Shown here piece after piece: positions 34,293 to 47,800 of a stretch of 64,000 nt of DNA. The stretch covers positions 5,704,001 to 5,768,000 of the forward strand of contig NC_039493.1 of NCBI RefSeq assembly GCF_003590095.1, given 5' to 3'. A program made the position numbers and the translations under genes. Each line of letters opens with the position of its first letter. The stretch's first letter is position 1. Under the pieces are notes generated by a model that had not been told where the DNA came from, ran no database searches, and worked only from the letters and a program-made list of their open reading frames with translations. Source of the stretch: Trichoplusia ni. Taxonomy: Eukaryota > Arthropoda > Insecta > Lepidoptera > Noctuidae.

Positions 34293-37200
34293 CTAAACCT
34301 TAACATTATCATTCGTACTATTTCTCTTCTTTCCTAGACTATCTTGAATCTCTGAGAAAGTCTTTCCCTTTGTTTCTGGTATACAGAAGTATATAAACAA
34401 GGTGTACAGGACGCAGTTCCCGCTGAAGATCCAGTAGGTATTCGCGGGTCCCAGGGCTGAGGTGACGCTGGCGAAGTACTTGGTGATGAGGAACATGCAG
34501 ATGGATGTCACAGTGATGCCGATGGACATGCCGAAGCCTCGGGAGCGGTCGTCGAACAGCTCAGCGTTCAATACCCAGAGCAAAGAGCCGACACCTGTCA
34601 AATACATGGAAAAGTAAGTAGAGAATAATATTATATATGTTTAAGCAACGTTTGGTATGGTCGTAAAAGAGATGTTCTGGATAAGCTATTTTTCTATAAA
34701 TATTTAAGATGCCGCTGCAGCTTTCTTTAATTTACTGTCTATGCCTGTAAGATTTAATGCTACTTGTTCCTGCTAGTAAACAATTTCTTCTTTTCTTGTT
34801 TGTATTTTTCTCCGTCTGCGGCAAACATTGTAGCCACATACGAGATACTTAAACTCAGGAAAAGCATTCGTGGATGACACGAAGGCATGTGGTATGGGGG
34901 GATCGAACCCATGACACGTTGCGCACAGTGGGTTTGGCGTGGTGGCCTCAACCACTCGGCTATCCGTGCAGTCATCATCAGAGTTATTGTCCCCTTAACA
35001 AACTGGCGTTCTTTGGCAAAGTGCCTGATAAGACAAAAGATGTTTACCTGCACTATAACAGAAGACAACCAAGATGAGCGATATTAATGGCACGTAGTTC
35101 ATAAAACCAATCAAAACACCGTCGTCTTGAAGTCTGAAAAATGTCCCCAGACCGACCTGAAACATAGAAATAACAGAATTAGTATTTACACTGTGACTGT
35201 GTCATTGTAGTGTCTGAAAATTAATGAATTTACTTTTGAGTAACGGTAAAACAATCATAATGCTATCCTGCTCTTCTGAACTAGTTCAAAACGTTTTGAT
35301 TTAAAATAAACAGTTTAGGAGAATCTAAACATTTGTCTCATACAAGGATCGAATTGACAACACTTCGTGTAAAGTGGCTTTGCAACATCGGATCACAAAT
35401 AAATCAAATTATGTTTTAAAGACTTTGTCCTCATTAGAGATTCTCCGGAAAGGTATACTTCAAGGTTACCTGACTAACTGAATAAACTTGTCTAAATAAT
35501 CTTAATCTAGAGATAATCACTATTTAAACACCGTTATAAACAATGTAGGTCAACGTTTCGACTAGTCTTCGTTTGCGTTGTCGCGATGCCCTTAATAAAC
35601 TACACCCAAGGAACAAAGAAAAACTGTAAACATCAAAAAGCTGGACATGCAGGGTATCAACCAAATCCAGCTTAACATCTGAATAAACAAGTATATTAAA
35701 AAGCACAAGTAATAAATACTAACAAATACCTTCTAATGAATAACTCACTAATAGACATTTGTTCTAACCATAAAAGACTGGAGCTAACACGTGAGTCACT
35801 CAAAAACATGTTAAACCCTAAAATATGTATATTCTGCGAATTTCATACTTAGTTAATTACTCATAGACCAATAGGCTGTAAAGATACTTAAGGGCTTTAA
35901 AACCAATTTTTTGTGTGTACGGAGAACTAATCAACCAAATGGATTATGGACATTTACAAAGCAAATCTCGTTAGGTGACCTCGAAAAATAAACACGAATT
36001 AAATTATTCAAAGTTAACGGTTCGCCTAGTGTTACGTCATCACTCCGATGACTACTATTTCCGTCTTGCCACAGGTTCAATCTCCCCATGGATCGTATTT
36101 ACTGCGACATGAATACATTCTTATTCTAAATCTAGATGCTTTTGAACATATGATTTAAATGTGTATAAAACTCCTTGCGAATCAAGGATGTCTCATTGCA
36201 AGAGTGACAAAAGAGTAACGTCTGCTTACCATTCCTATTGCCATTCCAAAAGCTGTTGATACCAGGATAATCTTCCTGCCAAATCGGTCAGTCACCAGCG
36301 TAGTACAGATGCTAGCGAACATTTGTATGGACCCAATTACCACTGAGGCAATCTCCGGTCTCACCGACGTCTGAGTGGACTCCAGTATCGTTTGCAAATA
36401 AGCGGAGACCGCGTTGAACCCAGAAAACTGAGCTCCAAAACCCAGTATGCAGACCAGAGCTAGGGATTTTCTGAACAATGGGTTCTTCAAAATCTCTATT
36501 TTGCTGATGCTACCGTTGTTCTTCTGTGCCGCTATTTCGTACTCTTTCATTTCTTCGTTGGCAACTGACTCTGTTCCTCGTAGGAATGTTAGGACCTTAA
36601 GTGCTTCTTCTTTTCGGCCTGGAATCGAAAAATAATTAAAGTGTTTTCAATTTGTTAAATCTTTGGATCCAATTTCGAATGGCATCGTATGGTATGTGCA
36701 TCTAAATATATAAACACGAGTTTAGCTGCAATACTATTTCATTACATGCGACTGCGTCTATGGTCTTATATCATTTTTCAACCATGTCCCACAGCCACAG
36801 TGAATCAAAAATGTATTCCGCGGACAAGAGTGAATGTAAATCATTTATAAGGACTACCCAAGCTCACTCAGTCATTAATTTACAGTTCAACGGATGAATG
36901 TTGAGCAATGCTTGCACAATGTACTTTGTAGTACAACAATTGACATCTACCTACGATACGCTACACAGGATGTTGTTAACGCGTGTGATTCAGTAAATTG
37001 GTCTGTATTGTCTATAATTGTGATCTGTAAGCTTTATTGCAGTATGTACATCACGAACTAATCGATTTAGATCTCACAAATAAATATTTATAGCATAAAA
37101 AACAACAACATGTCTACTATCGGGTTCCTTTTTAAATTTGTCTCATTCATCATCATCATCAGCCTTTAGTAGTCCACTGCTGGACATAGGTCTTCCCCAA

Positions 37201-40200
37201 TTTGTCTCATTGCTATAATAAAATCTATTTCTTTTAATGTATCTACGTGTAAAAGGGTCACAGTTTTATGTGTCGTTGGATCTTCTTTATATCAAACTGT
37301 TATAAAAACTCTTTAGTTCAAACCTCACCTCTAGAATACAAGAAGTATGGGCTGTCTGGCAATATAAACAGCGGGACGTAAGTTAATACAGTGATAGTTG
37401 TCAGTACTATGTTCAAGGTCGCGTAAGAGACGAAAGGCCCCATTGACAGCATGATGAGTATTCCTGCAGAGCACATGATCTGCAGCATGGTCCCCAAGCT
37501 GCCGCGAATATCTTTCTGCAATCAAACAAACATCCATTGCTTACGACTGCTGCAAAGACGGAATAAGCCAGCGCGGGGCCAATTGGGGCCTTAGCTTTGC
37601 TTTAGGTTCTCAAATTCTTTTTTTAATTTTGCTGTGCTACCAACTTGTCTGTAGTGCAGGTAGTTCATGAAATTGCACGGAGAGCGCTTAGTAAAAAAAA
37701 TGTGGTACTACTTTTTATTACGGTACAGGACAGGCGTTGGATCTCGGGGCCCTCTTATTCTCGGTGCCCGTAGCATGTGCTACTATTGGAATTTATTATA
37801 TATTGATGTTAAAAGGCTATATGCCAACCACTTACTTTAACATAAAATCAAAAGAGGGAAATACCATGTGGTTAATACGGTGCTGGACTGTTGTCTTCTC
37901 AGCAGACGGATCAAATCAAACTTACGCATCATCATCAGCAAGAAACAACACTGATTCACAGAACAGGAAAGAGTTAGGTGATTGAATCTATATCCATTTT
38001 GCGATAAGAAGCTTCCTTATATGTTTGGGAATGGCATAGCAATATTTTCTATAGAATATACAAATATTGATTGTAGCAACTGTATGTAAACTATATGACG
38101 TAAGGAAATGATGATTTGATATTATAACAGTAATTTATAAACAAACATTGCTGATGTCAATTTCTGAAAAACTTTCTTTTTTTGCGGTTCAGAAGCATTC
38201 AAGTCCCTCAAAGACTCTCAATCTAGATTCAGCAGTCGGTGATCACATAAACGCTTGTCCCACGCGGGGTTCGAACCCGCTTGCGAACTCACACAGTGGA
38301 TTTAGCGCTGTAGCCACAACCACTCAGCTATGCGTCGAGTCAAAGTTAAAAGTCTTTGATTTTGTTTTTATATTTGCTTAAGCTCAGCCTAAAAGTTTCG
38401 TGTTGCCATCATGTCGCTTACATAACTATTACGCAATAGTGAAAGGTTGTTGAACTCCACCACTACAACGAGAGAGCCTTCTTAGACTTATGAGCCAGCT
38501 GATTTGGCAGTAGTTATCGCTAATAGATACGTTAGCTTTAAGGCATAAAGTCCACTTACGCTTGCAACTTCCGAGGAATACATCGGCAGTATGGTGAACG
38601 TCGCGACGTCTCCCATACCGAGCAGGGCTCTACCAAGCAGGAGCATCCAAACATCACTGGCATATATAAACATGGAGCAAGCCACTAGCTTTGGCAGAGT
38701 GATCAGGATCAGGCTGTACTTCCTCCCCAATCGATCGACTATTAATTGCACAATGCAGATATTGGCTGAAATTGTACAATATTTAATCGTTAAAAAATAT
38801 ATAAATGAGGCATTCAGAATTTAATATTACTTATGGTTTAACATCTGCGTCGATGTTTAAAATGTGTAGATTATGTAATTATGTTGCAATTTTATAAATT
38901 TCAACGAAACAAACCGGTTTTCCCGTTGTAACTATTATGCTTAAAATCTGATCTTTTATTATCAAAGATGGTCTTGATTTGGTAAATATTTCCGATATAT
39001 TAAAGTCTCATTCTTCTAAGAAATGTGTTGACCTAGAAAATAATTTAAACTACCGCTTTATCTACAAAAGAAGACCGCAAAGACTCTCCTTTAATTGATT
39101 TCGTTCTGTGAACAAGTTGATGCTTCGTGGGTCGTAGTGTGCTGAATCACTTTTACAATAGGGTATTTGAAAAAAAAAACATGTTTAGTCCCTCAGACAG
39201 TTTTCCAAAAATATTGGATAGATATTTTTTATTTGAATTCGTATACAAAAATGAATGTGTGATATCACTCACCTAACGCTTTTTACGACAAAGTGGTTTT
39301 ACTAGCCCCCACTACTATACATTTCATCATCCAAAGTCCATTTAATTTTTCTTACTTTTTGGAATAAAAAATTTGAGCAAACTGTCCATTTTTATTGGAA
39401 TAGGCGGCAGTCCTATAGTAAAACTTATGGTAAAGATAAAACCGGTGCTTACTGGCCGTAGAAGTCAACAATCCAATGGAGACAACCCATGATCCCTGGT
39501 TCTGAGTGATGGGCTCCGGCAGGACTGTCTGATTGGTGTCGCTCAGCTTCACAAGGACCGGCGATGGCCACCCAAGACCGACACCAGTAGCAACAGCACT
39601 GAAGTTTACTGAAACAAAATTTATTTCGTGATGTTATGAATTAACTAGAAGAATAATGGGTAAAAGGGCCCTACATGACGCCTTAATAAGAGCTGGTGGA
39701 GTAGCTACAGTCATGGAAGCACGATGGCGTATTGCTTAGGGTACAGGGGAGACTAGACCGACGACCTGGTGAAAGGCGCTGGGTCTAGTTGGATGCAGGT
39801 GGCAATGAACCGGTTGCGCTGGAGAACAAATGGAGAGGCCTTTGTCCAGCAGTGGACAACTATAGGCTGAGAGGATGATGATGAGAGGTGACTTCCACTA
39901 TTTAACTAATCTTTAATGACGATCTTTGATAGAATATTTCAGTTAGGATGAAGTAATCGTGTCACAAGGAACTCTGCTTCACGGATATGGCAAAAAAACG
40001 TTGTGGACCCGTTGTCTAAAATATCAGTTGCATATCTCCGTGTACGATCTTAGTAATCTATTTTTAGTAGAGACGGCGAAAAACCCTGTATTTACCGTAC
40101 ATTGGCAAATTACTACAATCATGCCAATTTACCAGTTGAACGTACTTAACTAACATTTGAAGAGACCAACATACCTGTTACTATGTAAGTACATATGTGT

Positions 40201-43200
40201 CTAAATGTGTTAAAAAAACAACAGAATCTCCTCTCTAAATTAAATGACCTTGACACTTGAAGTTCTTAGAAATTGACATAAAAACCAAGCTAAGTTTATT
40301 TATAAAAGTTATAAAATAGTTTTTTTCTTAATATTTAGGAACTAATTTAACATTGTACATGGTTTAGACTTGGGTTGGAATGGAATTTGAATTTTTGATC
40401 TTATACACATGAGTTTTACAATATTCGTAATTCCGTTGTTATAGTTCTGTTAACCATGACATTAATTGCAGATCGCTAAAAAACATATATGTTTAAGCAT
40501 ACAAAAACATAATTTATCAATTATTGTGTTATTAGCTGTAAGTCGTGGTTGTAGCATCGTTAGACGTATTTTTAAGATCTGCTGAATGATGGATTTATGG
40601 ATAAGTACTCGTTTGGTACAACAATTAGCTCATGAGTATTTATAGGGATGGAAACAATTTGCCACCATCGTATCCGCTCATGATCAATGACTCCGGTTGG
40701 GTCCGAAACGAGTGCTGAATATACAGAAGTGAAAATCAAAATATTTATTCCTAGATGTTCGAAACCAGGCACTTAAGAAACGTAATATTACATAACTTAT
40801 GACTAAAGTGCGCGGATCCAAAAAGTCGTTCCCATGGAGATGAACCGGCGAGAAACTCCATACGTTACTCTTAAATCCATTGTGAGATAAAAAAAAAATC
40901 GGTACTTATCGACCGATCAATCCACATATTTTATCAATCAAATTCTTTTGCTAGATTCATCCTAGAGTGAGTTATAATTTTTGATCTTACTGTCCTACTG
41001 ATATCAGATTATATGTAAGTATGTACCTATGACTGGTTTTACTAAGATTTGATTCATCCGCTTATCTCGTTATATCTCTCCAAGACTTTAGTCATCTTTA
41101 CTAATTTCGTTTATCAATTCAACTCGAGAGAGTAGTCAGGGTGTAAATTATGAATCACTAGAGTGAAATTCAAGTACAGCATTGATAAACAAATGATAAA
41201 ATGTCAATATTGACGAATTTACCTACTTCGGAACAAAAAGAAGTTATGCGTGTGCGTTATATTTGTTTGTTTGTCATTTTTTTATGATTATTTGCAAAAG
41301 AATAAAATTCTTTAAGTAGCTCATACTCGTATGTGTATTTACCTATATGTTAATAAGATTACAAATATTATGAAAGGATTAATAATACTAATAGACACAA
41401 CTTTTTCTTCCCAGAAGTCCTTAGACAAGGCAGAAGCTGGATTCTTAAGGTTTACCCATAATTTCCGACTTTGCAGTTGTGAGTTTAGAACGCAGTTCCT
41501 TTTGTACCTTATTTTATTTTTATTATATTATGGCTTGCGATCGTCTTACCTTTGATGGTACGTTTAACTACAAATTTATATTCTATTGTATTTTATAGTT
41601 TGCCGCGGTGGCCTTGCGGGTATATGTATGGATTTCTATGCATGAAGTATATAACCAGACAGGCGTAGCCAGGCCAGTGCAATGTTAATCCAAGGCATCC
41701 CTGATAAACGGCCGATAACCTTTTAACCAAAGATTCGAATCTGAAATCGCCAATCTGCAATGAGTTAGCTCATTGGTAGTACTATTCTATATTATGGAAG
41801 TGGTGATCAATGCTTTAAAGTTTTCCTTGTGCATCTAGCAGGACGTTTACATAATATGAGCTGGGCCCCAATTCTGCTATTTACAATGGCCAATGAATTA
41901 ATGAAAATTGGCTTAAAATGACATTTTTTTCTGCAAAATAATTGGAAATTTAGTACGGGACGGTACACCCAAGGTCAATACTTCCAATTATTGTATGTGC
42001 AAAATGCTTAAGAGAGAATAGGAATAATTTCAAATTTAATCTATTTGCTATTCATTCATCGACCATTGTTAAATAGCAGAATCGGGGCCCTGGTCAGCCC
42101 TGGTGTACTTTTCACTTTTCATACTTGACATTGTAATAAGTACGTTACCGATATTCTTGATACGATGTTGCAAAACCAAACGGAAGGCCCAGGTTTGTTA
42201 TCTGTGTAGGTATTTGCAGTAGTTTTTGTTCAATATGGATAAGACAAGTATATTGCTCTCTATATAAGTACTAAAAGCCACTTTATTGTTTGTACACATT
42301 TTAAATAATTAAACAAATAAACAGATTAGTATTTACTCATGTCTGCTCTTTCTAAGTTTGCCTCGAAGGTATTACTTATTAGGACAGGGTATTCAACCTA
42401 TTTTATAAGCATTTTTATTACAAGTTTTTATTTCCTTCCACCTTCACCTGTTCATTTTGTTGTAGACAAAGAGAAAGGCATGAGATCTTTGAAATCAAAA
42501 CTTAGAAGATATGTATTAAAAAACGAAAAATTATAAAAAAGCACCACAATTACACGACACAAGTCACACTCCCATCGAGTTTAGACTCGTTTGATTAATT
42601 ATTTGTCATGACGGTTAATTCGATCTCAAAAACTAAAAACAAGCCAAAAATTTTACTTTTAAACTAATTATTGTTTCTTCCTCATCCACCTGTCTAAGTT
42701 CTATAGATAAATAAACATGCAAAGTATTTGACCAAACCTCAGTCATACTGTAAGTACCGCTTCTGTACGGTAAATGTATGTTTTTTGTGGCAGTTATGTC
42801 TCGTCAAAATAACTATAGCATGCGTTTCAATGAGTACTGTGGCTGTCTAAAATATATAACGTTAGTATAAAGTTACTTCTCTTGTGGACCCTCTTTATTA
42901 AACTACGCTTTATTAATATGATATAAAGACTTAATATCATTATAACAAAAATTAAATTTGAGAATTCTTGCTTAGTTTTTTAACATATTTTCACATGCCA
43001 ACGTGAATAAGATATTAAAAAACTAGATATTAAATATTTTTATAAAATACTAGCTGTTGCCCGCGACTTCGTCTCCGTGGGTAGAAGATATAAGTTATGA
43101 TTTATACCTGCGATGATTTTTTCACATTTTTGATTGTATCTTCGCTCCTATTAGTCGCCTATTAGTCGCAGCGTGATGGTTTATAGCCTTAAGCCTTCCT

Positions 43201-46200
43201 CAATGAATGGTCTATTCAACACAAAAATATTATTTCAATTTGGACCAGTAGTTCCTGCGATTAGCGCGTTCAAACAAACAAACAAACAAACAAACAAACA
43301 AACAAACAGGTACAAAGTTTTGCCACAATTCGTCAAATTTTTGCCTACTTACTGCCTGTCTCGCAAAAAGGAAGTCGCAATTGCTACTTCTCATGGAGTG
43401 TCATTATCATTAACTTCGGAGACGTCGACACGGACTAACACACGTGCTGTATCATGATTCAGGTATCACATGTTTTCCTTGTACTTAAAACTAACAGTAC
43501 CACAAACTATAATATAAATGAAGGCTCAATTTGACCCGATACCTAAGTGCAACTAGTTAGAAATTAGTAAATTTTACAATAGGTATCGGCTTTTTGACAT
43601 TCAAAGTTGCTTAAGAGTTATTTTAATAAACCCAAGTTTTTATAAACTCACTTTCTTGTTTGTTTGTCGTTCCGGTTGGATTTCTGCAACTAAATTTTGA
43701 GGCACTTCACGATACGCTAGCAGACGGAAATTTTCAGGAATCGAAGACCAATCAAAACTAGCTTCGGAAGAAAGCATGCCGAATGAAGATCTTACTAAAC
43801 CAAAAATAACTTTATTGCCGTTATACTTTTTTACCTAAAAATAACAGTTTCCGATGTATTAAAGATGATATCACTTTTATTGATAACAGATTGTCCTTTT
43901 ATTCATGTCTAGTCAGTTCATCTCTTCATTGATAAGTTTCTTAGTCAGATTCTTTCCTTATCCTATATCTCATTATGATACGGTTACATATACCTAGACA
44001 AAAAAATCATCAAGTTATTGTCAGAGCTCAAAAAAATGGTGACTAATAAGTAAATCAATCCTAGCTAGATTGTAAAAAATGCTACCGAAAGATAATACCC
44101 ACTTGTTCCTTGTCAATAATTTATAGCTAGCACTTTTTTGGAAAAAAATCTTATTCCGCCTTTCAATAAGTAATGGGACTTACTACTTAGACTTTTGATA
44201 TTCGCGTCTACTTTGCGATGTTGCCGGTGTAAAATTATCTATATGCAGTGGACTATTTAGGAGACCCGAAAATAAACTTTACATTTGCCGAAATAAAGTT
44301 CAAATTGTAAAAAAATGACAAGTAAAGTGATTATGTACTCGCTGCTAGTTTTAGTATTGGGTAAAATTGGAACCCTATTATTTCTGATACACTGCTGTCT
44401 GTCCGTCCATCTGTCATCATACTGAATATAATGATGTGACGGCTAGTCAGATGAAATGTTCACGAACATGAATTTATGTATAAACTGTTGGTAAGGTTAT
44501 TAATTTTGATGGGTAAACATTATTTTTACAAATTATTTTCCTATCGTATTCGTATCACTATAAATTTGTTCCGCACTATATTTTATTATTTCGATAGTCA
44601 TGTATAAGTTTATAATACACGAATCAAATTGATATGCCTAGTTTATTGTATAGGAGTGTGCAGAATTGTCAAATTAACCGCGAATATGCGTACTGCCGGC
44701 GCGCGGCGTGGGCTCAGGTATACCCACATGTGCGTTATTATTAGATTAGAGTTATAACTAAATAATTATTGTAATTAACTAATTGTCTTCAAACGATTTA
44801 AGAAATGTTTAAAGACATTGCCATAGACTTTAAAAGATTAGGATGAGATGAGATTAAAAAGCCCTGTTAGTCAAGTATTTTGGATGAAAATATTGGATGC
44901 GATTATTTTATTCTATGACGCTAATATGGAGACCCCGGCTAATAACGTCATTTGTCAGTAAAACTACTGATTAGTGACGTCACACGAGATTTTAATTTAC
45001 TGTATCAAATTATTTTTTTGCTAAAGATATTTTTTGGAAACTGATCTTTAGGATTAATTAGATTTATTAAATTTAAATACCAAATTATATTTTCATAGCA
45101 AATACAACAATTAATGACCAATACTCCATTTTATTGGGTAAGTTGTTTAGGTTTGTATGGTCAAGCACAAGTTTAACACAAACACCCATTGAATAAAAGT
45201 AATTAAAACCTAAATTACCTACTGCCTAAACAAGTAGCTATTTAATTTCATTTTAGTTGCTTTATATTTTCAAACTGAGTATTAAAGAAAAGTATCGATA
45301 TGAAGCATCGAGTAGGTACTTATTTACCATTTTAAATATGTAATTGACATCAAATACCAGCTGGTTAATTAACCAAAAATTCAATAGACTTATTGCAATC
45401 GAATATGCAAACAGACAAAAATAAGAATTTATAAATTATCAAAGCAGTTCAAAAGTGCCATCATATATCACCAATCAATTAATCATGCTACTATGTCAAA
45501 GAAATGAAATACTTCATAGTTTAAAATTATTAATAAAGTAACGAACAATTTTATTTTAACTCAAAAAAATTACATCGATCCTAGATAATCCCTAAGAATA
45601 AATTACATGTTTCTCCTCGGTATCGGTACCTTTAATTAATAAATAAATGGAAAAACGATTCACAAATCGATTGTTTGTAAAACCCACTGCCCAACCCACA
45701 TATATTTTAACCTCCAGTGTACCATTATTGTTTAAACCTTTTTTTAATCCCTTGGGTACCCATTAAATCCAAAATTGTGTCACACTCTTTTGTTTAATAA
45801 CGCATCTAAGTACTTACGTTCTTTGCCGGTATTTTTCATAGAAATATCTTACATAGTGACGTCCGGCATGTAATATAATTCATTATTATAAAACTGAACC
45901 CTCTAACTACCTTTTGTTTATAAGATACGAGTAACAACTTTTTGATATTATTATCGCTTATGAATATTAACAACACACCATAGGCTCCAAAGATGCGTCG
46001 TTAACCTTCGAATGAGCCTTGAATTACCATTCCTTTCAATTTTAAACCTTTTTCCTGGCGATTGGATTTTTTTTAGGCTAATAATTGATACAACGAGATT
46101 CACATATTAAAATTTCACCCAATCCGTTTCATAAAAAAAATATATTAATTTAGATGTGTTGTGTGTAAGTTTTTTTTTGTGTACTACTTGAGTACACTAA

Positions 46201-46332
46201 CTTAACGATGTTTCCGGTATCGTAAAAAAAACGCTTTCTAATACAACTATTGCATGGCTTCACTCACATACCTATTATCACAACCGCATATTGCCTCAAC
46301 AGCGGACTGTCGAAAATGTTCAACATGGTCAT
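34293..46332 (-). CDS. MFS sugar transporter, Tret1-like (copy B), seven coding exons
   Basis: Inverted paralogue of the transporter at 23281-32193 and probably of the same function. Exons from 5' to 3' on the minus strand: 46332-46272, 39608-39453, 38765-38560, 37515-37329, 36618-36230, 35156-35048 and 34594-34293. The lengths (61, 156, 206, 187, 389, 109, 302) equal those of copy A in every exon; the frame is open through all and gives 469 residues. Motifs: DRLGRK, PDSPYFLYSRGR (Glu of PESP replaced by Asp), DRFGRK and PETKGK. The start MTMLNIFDSPLLRQY follows the same 'acttgccagtgaagtgac' leader as copy A. Intron 1 (39609-46271, 6.7 kb) is much longer than in A and full of repeats. The largest protein divergence is in exons 1, 3, 6 and the C-terminal tail. 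Confidence 0.92.
34880..34975 (-). repeat. tRNA-derived SINE in intron of transporter B
   Basis: gggatcgaacccatgacac, then gtggcctcaaccactcggct, reads on the minus strand as A box and B box in SINE order. It lies between exons 35048-35156 and 34293-34594. Confidence 0.65.
37138..37200 (-). repeat. LINE 3' end fragment, reversed
   Basis: 'catcatcatcatcagccttt' then gtccactgctggacatagg is the reverse complement of the tail seen at 12565-12690. It lies between exons 36230-36618 and 37329-37515 of transporter B. Confidence 0.6.
38240..38340 (-). repeat. tRNA-derived SINE in intron of transporter B
   Basis: cgcggggttcgaacccgc (B box) and accactcagctatgcgtcg (A box end) in reverse order on the plus strand. 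Similar to the copy at 34880-34975. The long gap between boxes and extra body sequence exclude a normal tRNA. Confidence 0.65.
39645..39885 (+). repeat. LINE 3' end fragment in intron 1 of transporter B
   Basis: A decayed coding end is followed by 'ggagaggcctttgtccagca', gtggacaactataggctga and gatgatgatg. The plus-strand frame is broken by stops, so it is a dead copy. Confidence 0.6.
41863..42090. mobile_element. MITE-like element with ~40-bp terminal inverted repeats
   Basis: It starts gggccccaattctgctattt and ends with the near-complement 'aaatagcagaatcggggccc'. The match continues inward through acaatggycratgaat. Length 228 bp, no coding capacity. Target duplication not clear. Confidence 0.6.
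43051..43308 (+). repeat. AGCTGTTGCCCGCGAC dispersed repeat with (AAAC)n
   Basis: Same element as at 17592, ending gcgcgttcaaac followed by a run of about nine aaac units. It lies in intron 1 of transporter B. Confidence 0.75.
44315..44360 (+). other. Candidate signal-peptide exon (possible first exon of the GH1 gene)
   Basis: ATG opens MTSKVIMYSLLVLVL and meets a donor (ttgg|gtaaaa) in phase 1. Joined to the acceptor before 56785 it continues in frame into the beta-glucosidase and gives exactly 502 residues. Against it: the gap is 12 kb, the exon lies antisense inside intron 1 of transporter B, and an alternative short exon with the same phase is at 52748-52769. Unproven. Confidence 0.25.
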
Positions 46333-46436
46333 TGTCACTTCACTGGCAAGTTACTGGCACGTGTGATTGCCGTTCGCAATACGATTGAATGAACCAAACG
46401 AGGCTTACAACGTAACCGCGAGTGCCAAACACGTTT

Positions 46437-46560
46437 GACAAAAGTGGGGGGAAGAAAGATGTTGGCGTCAAACAAATGGATATCGTGACAGTTCAGTTCA
46501 GCGGTCATTTCCATAACGTGACAACGTAAAGATTTAATCAATCAATGAGTCTCAATTTTA
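46437..46560 (-). promoter_or_regulatory. Upstream region of transporter B, homologous to that of A
   Basis: Words shared with 23060-23200 on the other strand include gtcacgttatggaaat (A: gtcacattatggaaat), a C run followed by actt, and gtcaaacgt..tttggca. The place of the A copy's TATA holds no TATA here. Confidence 0.5.
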
Positions 46561-46734
46561 TTAATAGATTGCAGACAGCGATTAATTAGTGTAGGCGCAC
46601 TAGTTGCGGATTTTCTCATACGAATGTTGTAGATGTGCGATTTCAGATTCGGATTCGGATAAATGAATATACTTACTGTACGGTAGATTTCGGATGATAT
46701 CTGATAATCCGATTAAAATAGGATCTTTGAGCAT

Positions 46735-46790
46735 GTAATTTGAATGTTTGTGAATCCCCGTGACACAAGGATTAAATTTCTAAGTGCGGG
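46735..46790 (+). repeat. SINE tail fragment
   Basis: 'tgaatgtttgtgaatccccg' then tgacacaaggattaaatt, the 3' end of the SINE seen whole at 14940-15070. Confidence 0.5.
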
Positions 46791-47436
46791 AGTTGTTGTA
46801 ATAAAAACCTTTCGAATTGGATTACTTTTTTAATCAATTGGAAAATTCAATGTTTGCGCATCTGTCTTAATAACTTTTAAAAAGATTTTTTTAATGCTAC
46901 CACCATCCGATGTTAATCGAAAAATATCGGCCGCGACAGTTTCGTATATTTTGCGATAGTTTTTGTAACGGAGCTTCATTAGCACACTATTTCGTTTGTC
47001 ATTGTCCTATTTATCACTGTCTACGATCTGTATAGGTAATTTATTGATATAATCATGTTATTACTTAATCCTAATTGATTTACATCTGATGATAGCAAAA
47101 CTACAGGTGCTTGATTGATCGAAATCTTTAGATAATTATATCTAAGTGTGTAGGCACTATAACTCGATAATAGTAGTTACATATTCAGTCTTAATAGGTT
47201 CTAATAAAGTACCTAATACGTGGAAATATATTTATTGTATGTATTTTGTAATATGTTTTCAGTCTATGCTATCTCCTATATATCTGTTTTAATTGTTTTT
47301 GTCACATTATTCTTTCAATACTTGTACACTGTTGCCTATTTTTGTCATTTATCTATCCTTTCGCAGTTCTGCTGGAAGAAAGCAGTACCTTTGAACACCT
47401 CTTTCGTATCATGTGTTATTTTAAGATTGTTTTGTG

Positions 47437-47800
47437 TACATAATCATCATTGGCCCAGCCTTTTCCCAATTATGTTGGGGTCGGCTACCAGTGTAACCGG
47501 TTTCAGCTAAGTACCAGTATTTTACAAGGAGCGACTGCCTATCTGACCTCCTCAACCCAGTTACCTGGGCAAGACGATACCCCTTGGTTAGACTGGTTGT
47601 CAGACTTTTCAAGCTTCTGACCACCTGTAACGACTGTTAAAGATGTAGGAATAACAGCCGGGACCCACAATGTAACGTGCCTTCCGAAACACGGAGGAAC
47701 TCGTTATGACAAATATGAGCACCCATATACGGACCAACCGCGTCAAGCGTAGCTTAACCTGAGATCGAATCACTTATGCGATTATAGCTAAGCCACAAGC
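47437..47800 (-). repeat. Dispersed lepidopteran repeat, copy 2 (reverse)
   Basis: Reverse-complement relative of 1-236, continued by a further block with 'taacgtgccttccgaaacac' that is also typical of moth repeats. No protein frame. Confidence 0.7.

Noticed and set aside
38260..38340. Possible tRNA gene on the minus strand
   Set aside because: No acceptor-stem pairing was visible and the same sequence recurs in other degraded copies, so it is a SINE.
47220..47510. Hydrophobic open frame that could be a membrane protein
   Set aside because: It begins without a proper ATG, runs into a known dispersed repeat at 47437, and its hydrophobicity reflects T-rich codons.
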